Shown here: piece after piece, positions 54,659-55,201 of the stretch
Position numbering within the stretch: position 1 is the first letter of the stretch
Layout: the number at the start of each line of letters is the position of its first letter
Source: Gammaproteobacteria bacterium
GTDB lineage: Bacteria > Pseudomonadota > Gammaproteobacteria > GCA-2400775
DNA: 55,201 nucleotides
Reading direction: 5' to 3'
Assembly (NCBI GenBank): GCA_015492075.1
Contig: WGFU01000013.1
Span: 1 to 55,201 of the forward strand
Notes under the pieces: model-generated
Seen by the model: only the letters and a program-made list of their open reading frames with translations
The model's database searches: none
Told to the model about the DNA's origin: nothing
Program-made: the position numbers and the translations under genes

Positions 54659-55201
54659 TCAAGGAAGCAAAAAAGTTGTGCTAGTCATTGCTCTGACAGA
54701 AAGGATCAATATAAAAACCTGATACGTTTGTGTAAAAGCTTCGGCAATACACTCATGATTAATGCCATTACAATCTTCCAATACAATTTCCCGCTTTCCA
54801 GAAGCTTTGCGTTTGCCCGTGGGGATCAAAGCGCCAATTTTGTCTTCCGGCATGAAATATTCTGGCAAAATTAATTCACCAAATTGCTCTTGAAAAGAGG
54901 GAGAAGAAACTATTCGTCGAAGGCTCGCTTTAAATCCGTTCCCTTTCTCAAGTACAGGGGGATTTAAAACTAATACGGTGCATGCCTTTGGATTTTTTGA
55001 AACATATTGTCGAACTGAGGAATAAATAGAAGCACCGTAATTTTTACTCAATTTAACCGGTGTAAATATACTAAACTCATGGTCATTCGCTTCTTCGGAA
55101 AAACTATCTAACTGAAATAAGACCTCAGATGCAAAAACATTTGCCTCCTTATCAAATAAATCTGCTACATCAGGGTCAAGATTCTTCTCACCATCTTCGA
55201 C
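54659..55201 (-). CDS. ImmA/IrrE-family metallopeptidase-like protein, C-terminal part
   Basis: The frame is open from the window edge to the stop at 54659 (180 residues visible), so the 5' end lies outside. The visible part has DKEANVFASEVLFQLDSF and LSKNYGASIYSSVRQYV, which resemble the region after the HExxH helix of ImmA/IrrE proteins. The catalytic HExxH is not in view. Such proteins cleave phage or ICE repressors, often with an Xre partner. An internal TTG start at 55051 is not real. AT-rich context fits an accessory island. Confidence 0.7.
   Translation of the reverse strand, partial: VEDGEKNLDPDVADLFDKEANVFASEVLFQLDSFSEEANDHEFSIFTPVKLSKNYGASIYSSVRQYVSKNPKACTVLVLNPPVLEKGNGFKASLRRIVSSPSFQEQFGELILPEYFMPEDKIGALIPTGKRKASGKREIVLEDCNGINHECIAEAFTQTYQVFILILSVRAMTSTTFLLP

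Noticed and set aside
54564..54719. Plus-strand frame starting TTG beside the ImmA/IrrE-like gene
   Set aside because: It overlaps the 3' end of the ImmA/IrrE-like gene, has no family pattern and no ribosome site.
1..55201. CRISPR array, toxin-antitoxin pair or phage genes
   Set aside because: I saw no regularly spaced repeats, cas genes, structural phage genes or paired toxin-antitoxin frames.

Overview
The window reads as chromosomal DNA of a gammaproteobacterium of moderate G+C content. The evidence is the dnaX-ybaB-recR block preceded by a bacterial SRP RNA, the divergent orn/rsgA pair, a three-cysteine FNR/Anr protein, HisI and CysS of proteobacterial type, and a complete sulfide/persulfide oxidation gene set under a sigma-54 regulator. 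It looks like a facultatively low-oxygen, sulfide-handling organism. I cannot name genus or species from the sequence alone.

Region 1 (1-30 kb, mostly stress and low-oxygen functions). A probable IS5-like end abuts a YbaK-domain gene. Then come Hsp20, a tandem UspA, a DksA/TraR zinc-finger protein, PEP synthase, an FNR-type regulator with a PilZ protein, a degenerate receiver, a FixL/FixJ-like two-component pair, a CBS-pair protein and a BCAM0308-type protein. TTGAT-N4-ATCAA boxes, from perfect to near-consensus, lie upstream of hsp20, uspA, the CBS gene, a heme-c porin-like gene and possibly the VTT and MBL genes. The encoded FNR therefore probably runs a local regulon. The gene content resembles the low-oxygen-activated (lxa) locus known from Burkholderia cenocepacia. 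Between 10.8 and 17.5 kb a tightly packed minus-strand operon encodes a VTT membrane protein, a six-hairpin glycosidase, a GT4 glycosyltransferase and a membrane-anchored pyrophosphatase/EEP fusion. A 156-bp MITE sits exactly at the stop codon of the fusion gene. Two genes of this region are interrupted: the porin-like gene by an amber codon and the MBL RNase by a one-base frameshift.

Region 2 (28-42.7 kb, mostly housekeeping). This part holds recR, ybaB and dnaX (with an A9 slippery run), ffs, a redoxin, a CinA-like protein, pyrC, hisI, cysS, dgkA, a class I amidotransferase, an NsrR/Rrf2 regulator, a ZrgA-like DUF2796 protein and a P2-type cation ATPase.

Region 3 (42.9-54.2 kb, sulfane-sulfur metabolism). 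A FisR-type sigma-54 activator lies among its likely targets. These are a DUF2892 protein, a persulfide dioxygenase overlapping a membrane cytochrome c, two secreted rhodaneses, and an operon of a Blh-like MBL dioxygenase, a DUF442-SQR fusion and a SulP transporter. The three sensor cysteines of the activator are spaced exactly as I recall for FisR. Sigma-54 -24/-12 sites precede the DUF2892 gene and the SQR operon. The inferred flow is sulfide to persulfide (SQR), persulfide to sulfite (dioxygenases), sulfite/persulfide to thiosulfate (rhodaneses), with anion traffic through SulP.

Region 4 (54.2-55.2 kb) looks like the edge of an AT-rich accessory island. It has a tRNA-Ser(GGA)-like sequence with a mispaired acceptor stem, a tandem 10-bp repeat and the 3' part of an ImmA/IrrE-like gene cut by the window end.
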